NCBI GenBank assembly: GCA_004794785.1
Contig: SJOL01003923.1
Location: 182,277 to 246,276 of the forward strand
DNA: 64,000 bases
From: Opisthorchis felineus
Taxonomy: Eukaryota > Platyhelminthes > Trematoda > Opisthorchiida > Opisthorchiidae
Direction of reading: 5' to 3'
Shown: positions 37,109 through 48,400 of the stretch, in pieces
How the letters are laid out: each line of letters starts with the position of its first letter
Numbering within the stretch: the first letter of the stretch is position 1
Notes under the pieces: model-generated
Told to the model about the DNA's origin: nothing
What the model saw: only the letters and a program-made list of their open reading frames with translations
Databases searched by the model: none
Translations under genes and position numbers: made by a program

Positions 37109-37760
37109 GACGGAATGAGGGCGAAGCTGCAAACGAATGGATCAACTTCAGGTGAATTCTAATTACTCACTGGAGCAAAACACAGGTGTGTGCCCGTCTC
37201 TGCACTCTTCAGTGTCTGTCCAGCGGCTTCGGTGAACGACGATACTGACCTGCAGTTCGAGTACCAGCTTAATGAACATCTGTTCAATAGCAGACGTTTT
37301 AGTGCAAGAAGTTTCGTCTACCAGAATGAGGTCTGTGCTCCACTGTTTGCGGACGACTGTGTATTGTTCGCACATACGCATGATGGATTGCGGCGCATAG
37401 CTAAGGACTCCTCGACTGCCACTGCGCAGTTTGGCCTGAGCATCATCCTGCTCCAGGTGGAGTCCCTGACACTCCCCCGAGCTCCGACACCGAAACGGAG
37501 TGTGTGGACTATTGCATGGACTTCTGCTACGTCGAAAACACATTGTCTGCTGAATTGACCCTTTACCGTGAGCCGAGACCCTGTGCTGCCAAGGTAGGCG
37601 TGATTTTTCGCAAACTCAAGAAACGGGTGTGGAGGAACCTAAACCTACACGTCTACAAGACTATGGTTCTAGCTCCTATCTTACTCAGCACTGAGACACG
37701 AACTAATTCAGTGACTGTCAACCTCGAGCCAGAGAGCTGGGGACCGAACACTTGAATTTG
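37109..37760 (+). pseudogene. LINE reverse transcriptase palm domain relic
   Basis: In one frame from 37109 I read DGMRAKLQTNGSTSGEF, a stop, LLTGAKHRCVPVSALFSV, then FADDCVLFAHTHDGLRRI with the catalytic FADD at 37346-37357, then TAQFGLSI. This is the order of LINE RT blocks: G..A.V..NG..S..F, G..QGC..AP.LFS, FADD, then FGL.I. A shifted frame continues with CAAKVGVIFRKLKKRVW, then NLHVYKTMVLAPILLS, matching the thumb (KA...FG.LRKRVW, K..VY.AVVL..LLYG.ETW). Stops and a frameshift show that it is dead. Weak similarity may extend to about 37960. Confidence 0.78.
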
Positions 37761-39657
37761 CGGCCAGTACGGTCGTTTATGTTGATCCGTCAAGAGCAGA
37801 TGCACGGTGATCTGTTGGCGAAAAGGAATTTTATCAGATCCACCTTAACTTTCTGATGTTATCATATAGCTCACCATGCAGCGGTACTAGAATTAGCTTT
37901 CCGTGACCATCGCCGTAAGGACCAAAATCTCAGAAAATACCTTGGCACACTGAGTCCGTGATTGTCGTCATGTGGACGGATTAAGGGCTAAATACAGAAT
38001 TCTATGCGGTTGCATTCTGACTTCGGCTTGTTAGTAATACAGCCATCAGTCTATACGAAGCAGAAACCGTTGGGTTCAACTACAAAGCAGTCCCCATCCG
38101 TCTGCAAAGCCCCACCATGGATACTCCGGAGTGGGGGTGTCTCCTTGAACATGTTTTTTAAGCCAAGCTGAGAGATGGCTGGCGCTAGCTAGCCGGAAAC
38201 GGATGCCTGTCCATCATATGAGGATACACAAGCAGCCGGATACTACTGAGTATTATCTCTAAATTATGTAGACCCAGATTCTTAGACCATTTTTTCACCA
38301 AGTGGCATACTGATATTGGATTATCCCCGATGAACTCATCTCCTGGAGAGGCCAAACATCCTCTTTCTCTGTAGTGTCCTATCTTTCTGCGTAGCTCTTC
38401 AGTGAGAGTCGAATGATCCACGTACGGGATAACTACCCCGTCAAAGAAGACCTAAGATCCTTCTCTAAAATGCCTGGAGCAACAACGGAGATGGCCCCTA
38501 AAGAGATACCCATTAAACTTGTTAGACTACCACGCCATTCAGAATAGGTTAATCTAGGTCGTAAGTTTGTAGACTCCAGCACTAATGTGTGCGAATTTTA
38601 GAAGTTACATTTGTGTTGATTTACAATCTATCCACGTTTTTACTTCACAGTTTTTAACATCACCGACAAGTTTTGCCACTTCTACGAGCTGATCCTCAAT
38701 TGCGCATCTTCATCATCACTCACCTTCTTGATTTATGTCATCTATTACGCACATCGGATCCCTGTGGTCAAAGAAACTGCGGAACTTGGTTCGCTGAACA
38801 GTGCCGGTAAACGTGTTTACTTGAGTTACTCTCATTCTAGTTGCTTCAATCCCGTCAGCTCAGTTGTGGTTCCGCCCAGTGAACCTCATTTGCAATTAAC
38901 GCGGTCTCCCAATCAGGCCACCACAAATAAAGTGGTATGGGTATCATGATCCTAGGAAAGCCAGAGCAGCACGTGGCCTTCGATCATCATCGACGGCACA
39001 GACAACATGGATGCCGGTTCAGGCGTGACGATTAAACTTATTTAAACCAGAGAACCTGAGGAAATTATTGACAACGTTAGGTGTTCAGTACTGCGGATGA
39101 CACCGAGCTGGCCCCTCGCTGACGAAGTAGAACGGAACTAAATGGCATACAGCGTCAAGTGAAATTTTCCCGTTGTCAAGGTATATAATAACCAAGGTCG
39201 GAAAACAGGCCAATGGGCAGAGGATGCAAAAGCACACATGAGTACTGTTTAAAGTTTTAGATCTTATCCATAATTTTAACATGAGGATTAACCAAATCCC
39301 GCCTTCCCCTGCCGTCATCTATTCCTAAAAACTAAGTGGCACATGCAAATGGCAGGCCGGCCGGCAATTTAAAGAAATCTGAAAACCCCTGCTACAGATG
39401 GTAGATGGTTCCTCTTTGGCAATATTCAGATTCTTTCCAAGTAAGTAAGTAGAACAACTCTTAAGGGCCTCTTCTTTCATTGCATTTGGTATCTCTCCGA
39501 GGTGCGCGAAAATGCTACAACAGTACAAGAAAAACGTTTGTCTCACAGGAAAGTGCGCGTCTCTGGCCAGTCTCCAGAGTGTGCGCTTCCAGTTAGGAAG
39601 ACTGTATAACACCATAGATAACAAGCGGTTCGTTGAAGCATTCCAGGGTTTACAGGA
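37761..39657. other. Gene-free stretch, nothing recognised
   Basis: Minus-strand frames at 38185-38421, 39085-39318 and 39325-39624 have no recognisable domain. The left edge may hold the decayed end of the LINE relic. The right edge abuts the duplicated gypsy segment. Confidence 0.3.
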
Positions 39658-41576
39658 GGAACTCTTACAGTAAAGTGAAAACTGTGATAAAATCTACCTT
39701 GTCAGTGACGAATCGGAGATTAATGTGTTGAAAAGCGCATTCAAGTGTTATTTTCCTACCAGAAATACACGAATAAAAATCAAACGCATTCCATCGACAT
39801 AGAACCCTATGTCACTTAAATCACTAACATAGGAAGTTCCATTGTGCTGTGACCAAACGACGGAAGCAGTGTTTGAAAAACAAGATTTTCGCACAGTATA
39901 TTCCGCAAAACGCTCAACCGGTTCTTTCAAGCCACTCAAATTTATACCTGGGCGATTTCATAACCAGCAACGGAGAAATGTTGGTTTTTTAGTAACAGCA
40001 CATATAACATACGTACGGCGTTGGGCGGAATTCTAGAAGTGACGATGTATCAACAAAAGCCATTCATGAAAACAATAAAGGATTTTTAGCTTTCTTGTCA
40101 TGATACACAACCTATAACGCTGCTGGGAACCTTTGTGAGTAGCGAATTACGTCGATAAAAATACTACGATTTCCCGAATGTCACACCAACTGAAACATGA
40201 AGCATCCCTTGTTCAATGCACTCAGCTGAAGAATACCATTAATGTGAGTATCATTTGGGATTCAGTTGATTTTCTCGTAAAAACTGACTCAATTTGTCAG
40301 TCACGTCATTCTTCACCATCAGACGGTTTCCCTGAATGTACACGGTTTTCAGCTGAACTTGTGGCAGGTTTTCAGTTGCAACTTGTGAGGATCAACGACG
40401 TAATTCCATACAAAACATTGAACCGTTTAGCTACATGCTGATATATCAAACCTACCGGACGAGATGGACGGAGTTTACTGATGTCCAACCAACATGCATC
40501 ACTCCCCAAACGAGCACTGAAGGGAATTATCCGTTATACACGTCGCTCGGCTAAATTGCTTTGAATCCATGCATATCATACGGCTCTACTTTCCGTATAA
40601 TTAATTAGAGAAACTAATGAAACTATAGACTTCGTTCTGCACATCTAAATGCTTGAATATTGAGCCCGTGGTACATATGGCTATAGGTATGCGGTGCACA
40701 GTCTGAGCTACATTTGCAATATGAGGCTGAAATTAGATACAAGGGACGCATGTGACCCAACTCCGAGATAGACATTTATTCTAGCGAATATTAGTGAACG
40801 TTATTTCAAACCCCAAGACTGTAGATGCAACAGAAGGAGGAGACGACTTCTTCCTCGATACCCTCGCCCTCACTTGTCTCATCTGAACGTCAGTTGCATT
40901 CGTATATTTAGGAATATCCAAGAACGATATGGCACATATTTCGGCTTAATCAAACCAGGGGCCTGCGTACGGATTCATGGGATAAACAGTGCAACAGAAG
41001 GAAATTGTCGACTAAGTTTAATCGAGCGAATGTACGCACGCGACCTCAGCTGGTGGAAACAACACTTGTATGCTGGACACACAACAAAACATAAATTTTT
41101 CATAAACGAGAGATTCAGCTGCGTTCCAGGTGAGTCTTCCGTCGGAACCAAATCGATATGCAAAATGAGTGCACATGTCAGGACACGCTAGTTTTCATCC
41201 GTCTACTACAACTATATCTCCGCGGGGGCACGTTTTCTGTGACTCGGTGATGCGACACTGAACCACATCGTCAACGGAAAGTTATCGTGCACGCCCCACT
41301 CTCCCGCACAGATACTCGGAGATACTGGCTTAAACCTCTATAACGCTCAAGGAATGCACATTGCAGTGTAGCTCCAGGCATCCAATCCGGCGTGAGTGCT
41401 GCACATCATGCCTGGTATGAAGCAATGGGGTGCGGGTGGACAAATGTCCGAATTTCGACCGACATTGAACAGCAACAAACTACTCGCCACTATCCACAAA
41501 AGGTTGACGAAACGATAAAGAGTTGAGCTACTCCCATATTGGTAACCGTCAGAAGTTATAATCATTTGAGTATCGC

Positions 41577-42258
41577 TTGTTCGCTTACGTAAGTGACAAC
41601 CGACATGGTGTGAGGATGTATAGGAATGAAACAATGCAGCATCTTTGTGAATACGACCTCACAGAGGCCTCACATATGCTAGCTACGCTAGGGCCACCGA
41701 ATCATTCAGAAAAGATTGCTATTGTGGCAGCAGCCGATATCGAGAATATTCAGAATTTCCTAGAGGCGTTGATTAGCTCCGTTACTACTACCGAACCGAT
41801 TCTCAGGCTCGTCTGCTCTCTAGTCTAGATGAACTATACTTTGTCTGACTCGGACTGGTCATACGCCAGTCAGGCAGCCTTTCAACATTTTAAATGAGCA
41901 CTCACATGTGATTTATTCACAACCCATTACAACCCTAAATTTGTTATGATTGTAGTAGCCGATATGAAATTGGTGCGGTCCCACTGCACCTGTTTCCAAG
42001 CAGTTCAACGGGTTTGCCTCACGCATTTCCATCGCTCTTGGAAATGCGAAAATTACGTCGAAATTGAAAGCAAAAAAGCAAAATGTTAGCTTTGATTTTC
42101 GGTATGAATAAATTCTACGGAATGCTACATGGCCAACATTTTGTCACTCACGTACACCACAATGCATTGCCGCCTATATTCGGTTTTCTAAAATCCATCC
42201 TGGACTACGCTAAGCATCGCCACTGGCCCTCGGCCGGGCTAGTATGCTCTTAGGTTGC
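41577..42258 (+). pseudogene. Gypsy RT end and RNase H relic, copy 2
   Basis: It has the same remnants as copy 1: the KIAIVAAADIENIQNFL thumb segment, the AFQHFK start of RNase H, HYNPKFVMIVVADMK, and FYGMLHGQHFVTHVHHNALP. It carries an additional stop just after QHFK. Confidence 0.7.
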
Positions 42259-42577
42259 AAAGTCAGCATGACCTAGAAAACAACTTCAGCTTTTCGAATG
42301 CCGATACATTGTCGCGCCAAATCAGCAAGTCGGATATACAATGCATCAGTTCCAACCGGTAGCGAAATTCAACAATTATTTTCCGAATCGGTTCGGCATC
42401 TCCCTATTACAGATGATACAATAGCTGGAGAAATGGAGCTCTGCTGTAGAGGGTGATTGGATATTCTCGAAATCGATGGCTTATGGAAGTACTTTCTCCG
42501 CATTGCTGCTCTGAAAATCGCAGTTGATTTTCTAATATTGAGTGATCGTGTTGTCATACCACAGAAACATTAGCATC

Positions 42578-43089
42578 AAGTATTGAAACGGTTTCACAAG
42601 AACACCTGGGATTTGGCAAATTGAATGCCGTCGTTTGGGCATATACAGCTATCAGTTATCAGCTGCTAGCGGCGTGCAATGGTAATTTAATCCCGTTGAA
42701 ATCTCGCTGGTTTTCTATGCCGTAAATTGAAAGCTAGTGGATTTCGCTGGTCCAGTCAGAGGACACATGTTCGTGATTGTTGGCGGTGCTTTCTCAGAGT
42801 GGCCGGTGTTAATGATAAGCCAATCTTTGGATACGATATTCATTCTTAGCGAACCGCTTGCGTCGTTTGGAGATCCAGTGCCTCTGGTAAAAGATAATGG
42901 AGCTCAGTCTACAGAACATGAGTTTGTTCAGTTTTCTTCCTTCTCCAGGGGTTTAACATTCGCGTAATTCACCTACCATGCGAAATCCAATGATCCAACT
43001 GAGAACCTTTGCTGACAACTTCAGACGTGGCTTGTGAAACCGGAAAGAAGAGATACTAGGCAGAACATGCAGTCATATCAGGTGACAGC
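42578..43089 (+). pseudogene. Gypsy integrase relic, copy 2
   Basis: MDFAGPVRGHMFVIVGGAFS starts at 42737 and is followed by the FGDPVPLVKDNGAQSTEHE block, as in copy 1. A one-base deletion after EHE shifts the frame and gives FVQFSSFSRGLTFA, then a stop. The same deletion makes the DNA just after EHE read as an EF-VQF-type integrase sequence, so this local sequence may be closer to the ancestor than copy 1. Similarity to copy 1 stops near 43089. Confidence 0.7.
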
Positions 43090-45401
43090 CGGGAATTCAA
43101 TACTCAATCTGCAGTAGTCAGCTAAAATTTTTTTTGGGCAGTTGCCGGCGTTTATTCGCGGAAGTAGACCCACAAGTTTCATGTTTGAAAAACTGCGGTA
43201 TGAAGGGACGACACCGGGCAGTGTTGTGTTACCTCATTAGAACCCAGGTTGGTGTGATAACTTTTCGGAGGTCGAGAATGGACACTTGATGTAGCTGCAC
43301 GGTGCACCGGAAGCTTATTATAAAAAGGTACACTAGAAGGACTCATCTCGATGCCCCACGTCAGTCTAGTACGCATCCGACAGAGTCACCTAGCAGTTTC
43401 CTGCCAAAACGTATTATCCTCTTATGTGTTTTGAGTGAAGACAAGTGGGAACTTGAATGAGATATGAGGCGCGAGTAAAAGTTCATGGCCCCAAGTACAC
43501 CTTCGACTGTCTTAAGGAATTCGATAACCGTCACACGCTTGACTGGAATCCAACTTCTCCTATCGCCAACACCTTATGTACTGTTGGAGCATATGTGAGA
43601 CCCTGCTTGTTGACCCATTTCGAAGATTTGCTGACTATACGATTTCGGCCAGCCTTTGTTCACAAAAACACTTCAGCCTAACCTTGCGTCCGTCCTGGTT
43701 GACGTGATCCTTCCATTAGGAATTTCTAATACTGATTTTTACGCCAGTTTATTGCTACCTATCTGACACGTAATGCAGATGGCAAGGAAGTTGCAAACGG
43801 TATCATTTTGCACGGAGCGTCTTCTTCTATCTTTATTCGGGTATTCAGGTTCTTTCTACTCGAACTAATACCAAGTAATATTGTCAAAAGGAGAGGTGAG
43901 TTGTGATACAATAAATGGTACACTCATACCACACTATTTTATACGTTGACTGCCCGAGGACCAATGATCATGCAGATTGGAGTACGATCCCTCCAGACTT
44001 ATGCTTGATCCCCTCGCTCACCCGGCAGAATCACGAAAGCTGAGACTGCCATGTTGTCCAAGCTAGAACAGGGGCAACTGAGAAACGTTTGCACAGAAAC
44101 ATGATTGTTCGCAATTGAGACTTTTCGAATGTAGCTGTATGACCCTTAACTTACATAACACTCTACTGGGGTACAATTCATTCGTCAGTGTGGATGTACC
44201 GCTGATAGAACGGAGATATGTGAAACAATGACTAGCAGCTCATAGCGCAGCCCGTCTATTGAAAAGACCTATGCAATGAGATTACATTCATTCGCAAGCT
44301 CGTTGACAAGAACCATTACGGCAATGTGGCAGGTGCGTAAAGACGGCACCATCTAATAAGTTGTGGTAAAATGACTGAAATAGGACAGTCACAAGGACAC
44401 ACAAAGTCAAACGTCCAATACATAGGAAGATGGAAACCTGCTCCCTTGATGCGAAAAGCAACCCCAGAAAAATATTTTGGGCTAATCAAGAGGTAGATGA
44501 GCGTTGCTATGGTGCCGAGGCTGACCAGAGTTTGTTAAATCCTAAATAGCCTCCTTGTTCTTATTCGGCGGAGTCAAATTGGTTGATCTACGCTGATTCG
44601 GGATGAAATGTTTGAAGGTCGGAAAAGTCAAATAGCTATGTCACATGGGAATTTCTGTGTAACAGAATTCAGAACTTCCAATCCAGCATAGCACATTTAA
44701 TTCTGACAGAATCGTCGATTAAAGTGGGTCTATGGTTGCGTGTTGGCGACCCGCGAGGTTGTATTCTTATCGACTGACATAATTACTGAGTGAACATCAG
44801 CACAAACAAAAAAACAATCAAACTCGGTGAAACCGTTACTATTCGACAGCAGATTGGTGAGTTACCGAAGGTAACGGATTGCAAGTATTCTTGAGCTATT
44901 CACACAATGGTGCATGGCAAATGTGGTTACTCTAGTTGAGTTATTGAATGACCGCATTTAATGTTTACTGTTGCCAGAAAGACATCAGCCCTGTGAACCA
45001 AACAATGGATCGGAGTAGGTGCGCTGCACAAAATATTTAGACGCCAACGAGGACGAAGACGGAGCTTGGTCAATTCAATACTTACAAACCTATAAATGAA
45101 GAAAAAGAAAATATCATAGGTGCTTCAGTGGCATTCATCAATCCAGTGTGAACATATGGAAGGCGGTAAAAGTGAGAAGATCCATGAGAGGGTGAAGAAC
45201 GATTGGACGGTTGTGAGCCATCTTGAAGCGAAAACAACATGGGTCACAGGGGACTGGGCAAACGTAACCAAACCCAACAATTTTATCGGCCTTTTCAGGA
45301 GAGGCTAATCAGATAAGAAACTTGGATGGACGATCACAGTTGACAATAGAGATGCGTGGTTAGGACAGTCACGCGCGAGAGCTTGCGACCAGTTGCTGCA
45401 A
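43090..45401. other. Downstream flank of TM9SF3, nothing recognised
   Basis: This lies 3' of the TM9SF3 stop codon on the minus strand and will include its 3' UTR. I see no AATAAA on the minus strand within 300 bp of the stop. An ATTAAA variant occurs near 44956-44961 but is not convincing. The plus-strand frame at 43457-43681 is unassigned. A fragment at 43990-44080 resembles SINE tail sequence (GTTGTCCAAGCTAGAACAGG) but lacks promoter boxes. Confidence 0.3.
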
Positions 45402-45469
45402 TCAATCTACTTTCACAGTTGAATAGATTTTCCGGACAAAGCGACTGGCTGCTAAATATGCAATGGAGC
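45402..45469 (-). CDS. TM9SF3: TM9SF3 last exon, C-terminus
   Basis: The 68-bp exon completes a Gly codon and reads [20 protein letters not shown], then D and TGA at 45404-45402. FVRKIY..VK.D is the conserved TM9SF3 end. The last three residues KVD fit the KxD/E COPI retrieval signal. The acceptor ends TTTGTTTCAG. Confidence 0.95.
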
Positions 45470-48400
45470 CTGAAACAAAGAAGACCTGCAGTTAGATTTT
45501 AGCATATATAGGTTGAAGTGCGCAGAAACCTAAGTGAGTGGTGCCTCTTCAAACAAAACCATGTGAAAGGCCTGACAATTCCAGCATTTGTGTGTGTGAC
45601 ACTAAACTACTGGACGGATAGATTACTCAAAAGATTAGTTGCACTGGCTGTTCAGCTGGGGAAATGGAATTTTGTTGGCACCTTGACAAGTCCTTGGAAA
45701 ATTTTGGATGTTAGCTGATTAGTGAGATTTGACACAAACAATCACATAGCTTGACAAGAAAAAGAGTAATGGGAAGGACAAAAATATGGTTTTATTGTGG
45801 AGATCAGACATCCAAATGAACGAGGAAAGTACGCGTCACAGGCAACATTTTTGACCACACGCCACAACCTGAATATCAACTTGTCCTTAAAACTAGTAAT
45901 TAGAGTCCAACGGCTCAAACGAAGACGGCACAATAGAGAGGCACAGGAGATTAACACTAGTGTCGTCTTCTATGGCCTCATATTGCTCCTTAGTCACTGG
46001 GCAGAGAACCCACACGTTCACAACAACAACGATTATTTCCATAGGGAATCAAAGGCACAATGGATTTAACTTCAAGCCGTAAGTATGCATTACTTTGCCT
46101 ACTAATATCCGAACTACCGCTATATTAAGAGGTAAACAGATTCACAGTGTGAAGTCAATGAACTAGGTGTTTCATTTGTATCACTTACCACACAAGACAC
46201 CCAAATACATGCAGAACAATCCCATATAAACGAAGAAGAATGATGTCTGAAAGAAGCCATTCATCCTAAAATAGAAGAGCAGAAGAGTATTATTGGGTCC
46301 GGAGAAATCACAATGAATAGGCTAGTCACTTCAAGCAGAACCTACAAACCTCACTCAACATGCAAATTTACTGTTATTTTTTTAAAAAATTTGCGGCATC
46401 TACACTTCCCACAGTGCGACGGTATACGTAGACTTGCTAATCCACAAGACCGGGAAGTGTGACAAAAGTTTCTCGTATTGCTAATCATAAGCTGACTCAG
46501 GGCTTAAAACAACCCACCATATGAATTGTTACAATAACGACAGTGAAATCTGCGTTTTGAGATATTTGAACACGAAGGTCCGCGACACTGTGAACTTGGT
46601 AGTCTACCAAAGTAGATGGGCAGCAAGATCAGGACTCGATGCGGTGGTTTTAAGAGATCGATGATAAACCTAGAAGTACGATAAACCAGTGAGATATCAT
46701 TCAAATGATTATTGAGGGGGAATGCCATGTCATTGACACGGATAGAAAGGACTGCGAAATTTAGTTGGTCTGTGAAAAGAATAAGACTTAATTTCCAACC
46801 AGAACCCTTTAATGCGACATGGATTATGATATAATAATACCACATGAACAAAATTTGTTTGTAGGAGCACACAGTGAGTATCCAGTTGTTTCACCACTAA
46901 AAACAAAGCATGCGATGCACATGTTTGGCTGGATAATTTCAAAAACACACGTTTACTAAGGACATCATTCACCGGTAGCGATCGTAACTTATGACGTTCC
47001 GATAAAACGTATGTCAAACTGCAAAGTCCCAACCAGATAGGTTGTGTGCCAATCGATGTGTACAAATTCATCGACTAATAATGTGGTTGAAATGCCGGCT
47101 TGTTCTACCACTCAGTGGTCTGAAAAATTGTTCAGAAAGCATATAGAGCAGTGATTACACAGGATTACCAGACCGTAGTTGAGGTATGATAATGAGAACC
47201 ACCGCCAACAACTAAAGTCGAACTATTTTTATCAAATTCAAAGTGAGACGGATAGTTCTGAGGTCGGCTGATTCCATAGTTGAGTGACCACAGATGAATT
47301 CGAACCACATATCAAACGCAATGAAGGGCGACCCTCAGGCTTCACTAAGAACAAACCGACTGGTTCTTCAATTTCCATTCATCTGAACCATATCGGAACC
47401 AAGTGTCGCGGTGATGAGTTTCCCAAAGACGATAGCAAACGATGAGTGGTTGACAACCTTCGGAGCGGTTACGATGGAAACCTAGCACATCCTCCGAGCA
47501 CACAAGGACATTTTTATGGGAGCTTGCAGCTTAAAAGAACCCCATAAACAAAGAACCGGATCCATTTCCGCTACATACGCACGGTCTTGAGCTCAGGCGA
47601 AACAATATCGGAAAATGCAGCTTCCCAACAGGATACAGCGAACAGAACTCACTTGGTTTTGAAGATGAAGTAATATGCCGAATAAAGATAGGCGTAGATC
47701 GAGATGGACGCACCAGACATGAAGCTGGTCCATTGCCTAAAATACAACAAATTGCAGAGGATATTTCAAAAGATGAGTCAGTGCTGTAAAATATGGGATA
47801 GGTAAACATTTAGCAGTAAGAGAATCGAGTATTTACTGTACTCAAGGGGTAGCGTCTCCTAGAGAGGAGTCGGTCCCAAAATACCCCTGATTGCTGTCGA
47901 CCCATTACAACGTTCTCTGACACCTACAGCGTATTTTTAGTGTTCCTCGTCAGCAACAGTGGTTAACCACCTCGAGTCTGCGAAAACCATCAGGTTGGAG
48001 AGACGTGTCATTACCGGTCGGAAGGTTGCGTCATACACACAACTTCATTCGAAGGCTGAGTTTTTGGCATCTCCATGAGGCACTGGGTGAGTGGGTGGGT
48101 TGAAGTATTTCTGTGGTTGACGTGGCGAACACCAACATATTTCCGTGCTTACCATTAAGAAAGTGGAGTCCCATGACTTAAAGAAATCAACCTGGTCTAT
48201 GGGGGTGCCAGTAATAGTAAGTGGATTAGAACGAACGTTTACGTTTGTGGTCCGGGGCTGTCTCTTTAGCAGCTAGGCGCTGAAAGATATGCGGGATTTC
48301 TTTCGAATATGGTAACCTTAGCGTAGTTAAGGGTCGTAACCCACATGGAGGAACTCACTTGTACCTCTGGAAATCGCTGATGATATGTGACACTGTCCAG

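Larger units (their letters stand above)
39658..43089 (+). mobile_element. Decayed Ty3/gypsy retrotransposon, copy 2 (duplicated segment)
   Basis: This repeats 23089-26526 at a fixed offset of 16568 until about 42918, so there is no indel over roughly 3.25 kb. I noted only about a dozen scattered substitutions in the first 2.5 kb, then a tight cluster near 42244-42290, and clearly higher divergence with indels after 42918. The copies share the same stops and frameshifts. One extra stop arose here at about 41894-41896 (TGA where copy 1 has TGT). Similarity ends inside the sequence that encodes the region after the integrase core, so this copy is truncated at its 3' side relative to copy 1. Confidence 0.75.

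Noticed and set aside
47531..47809. 92-codon minus-strand frame and an open plus-strand frame over TM9SF3 exon 9
   Set aside because: Only the exon 9 frame between its splice sites matches the TM9 family. The other frames are shadows.
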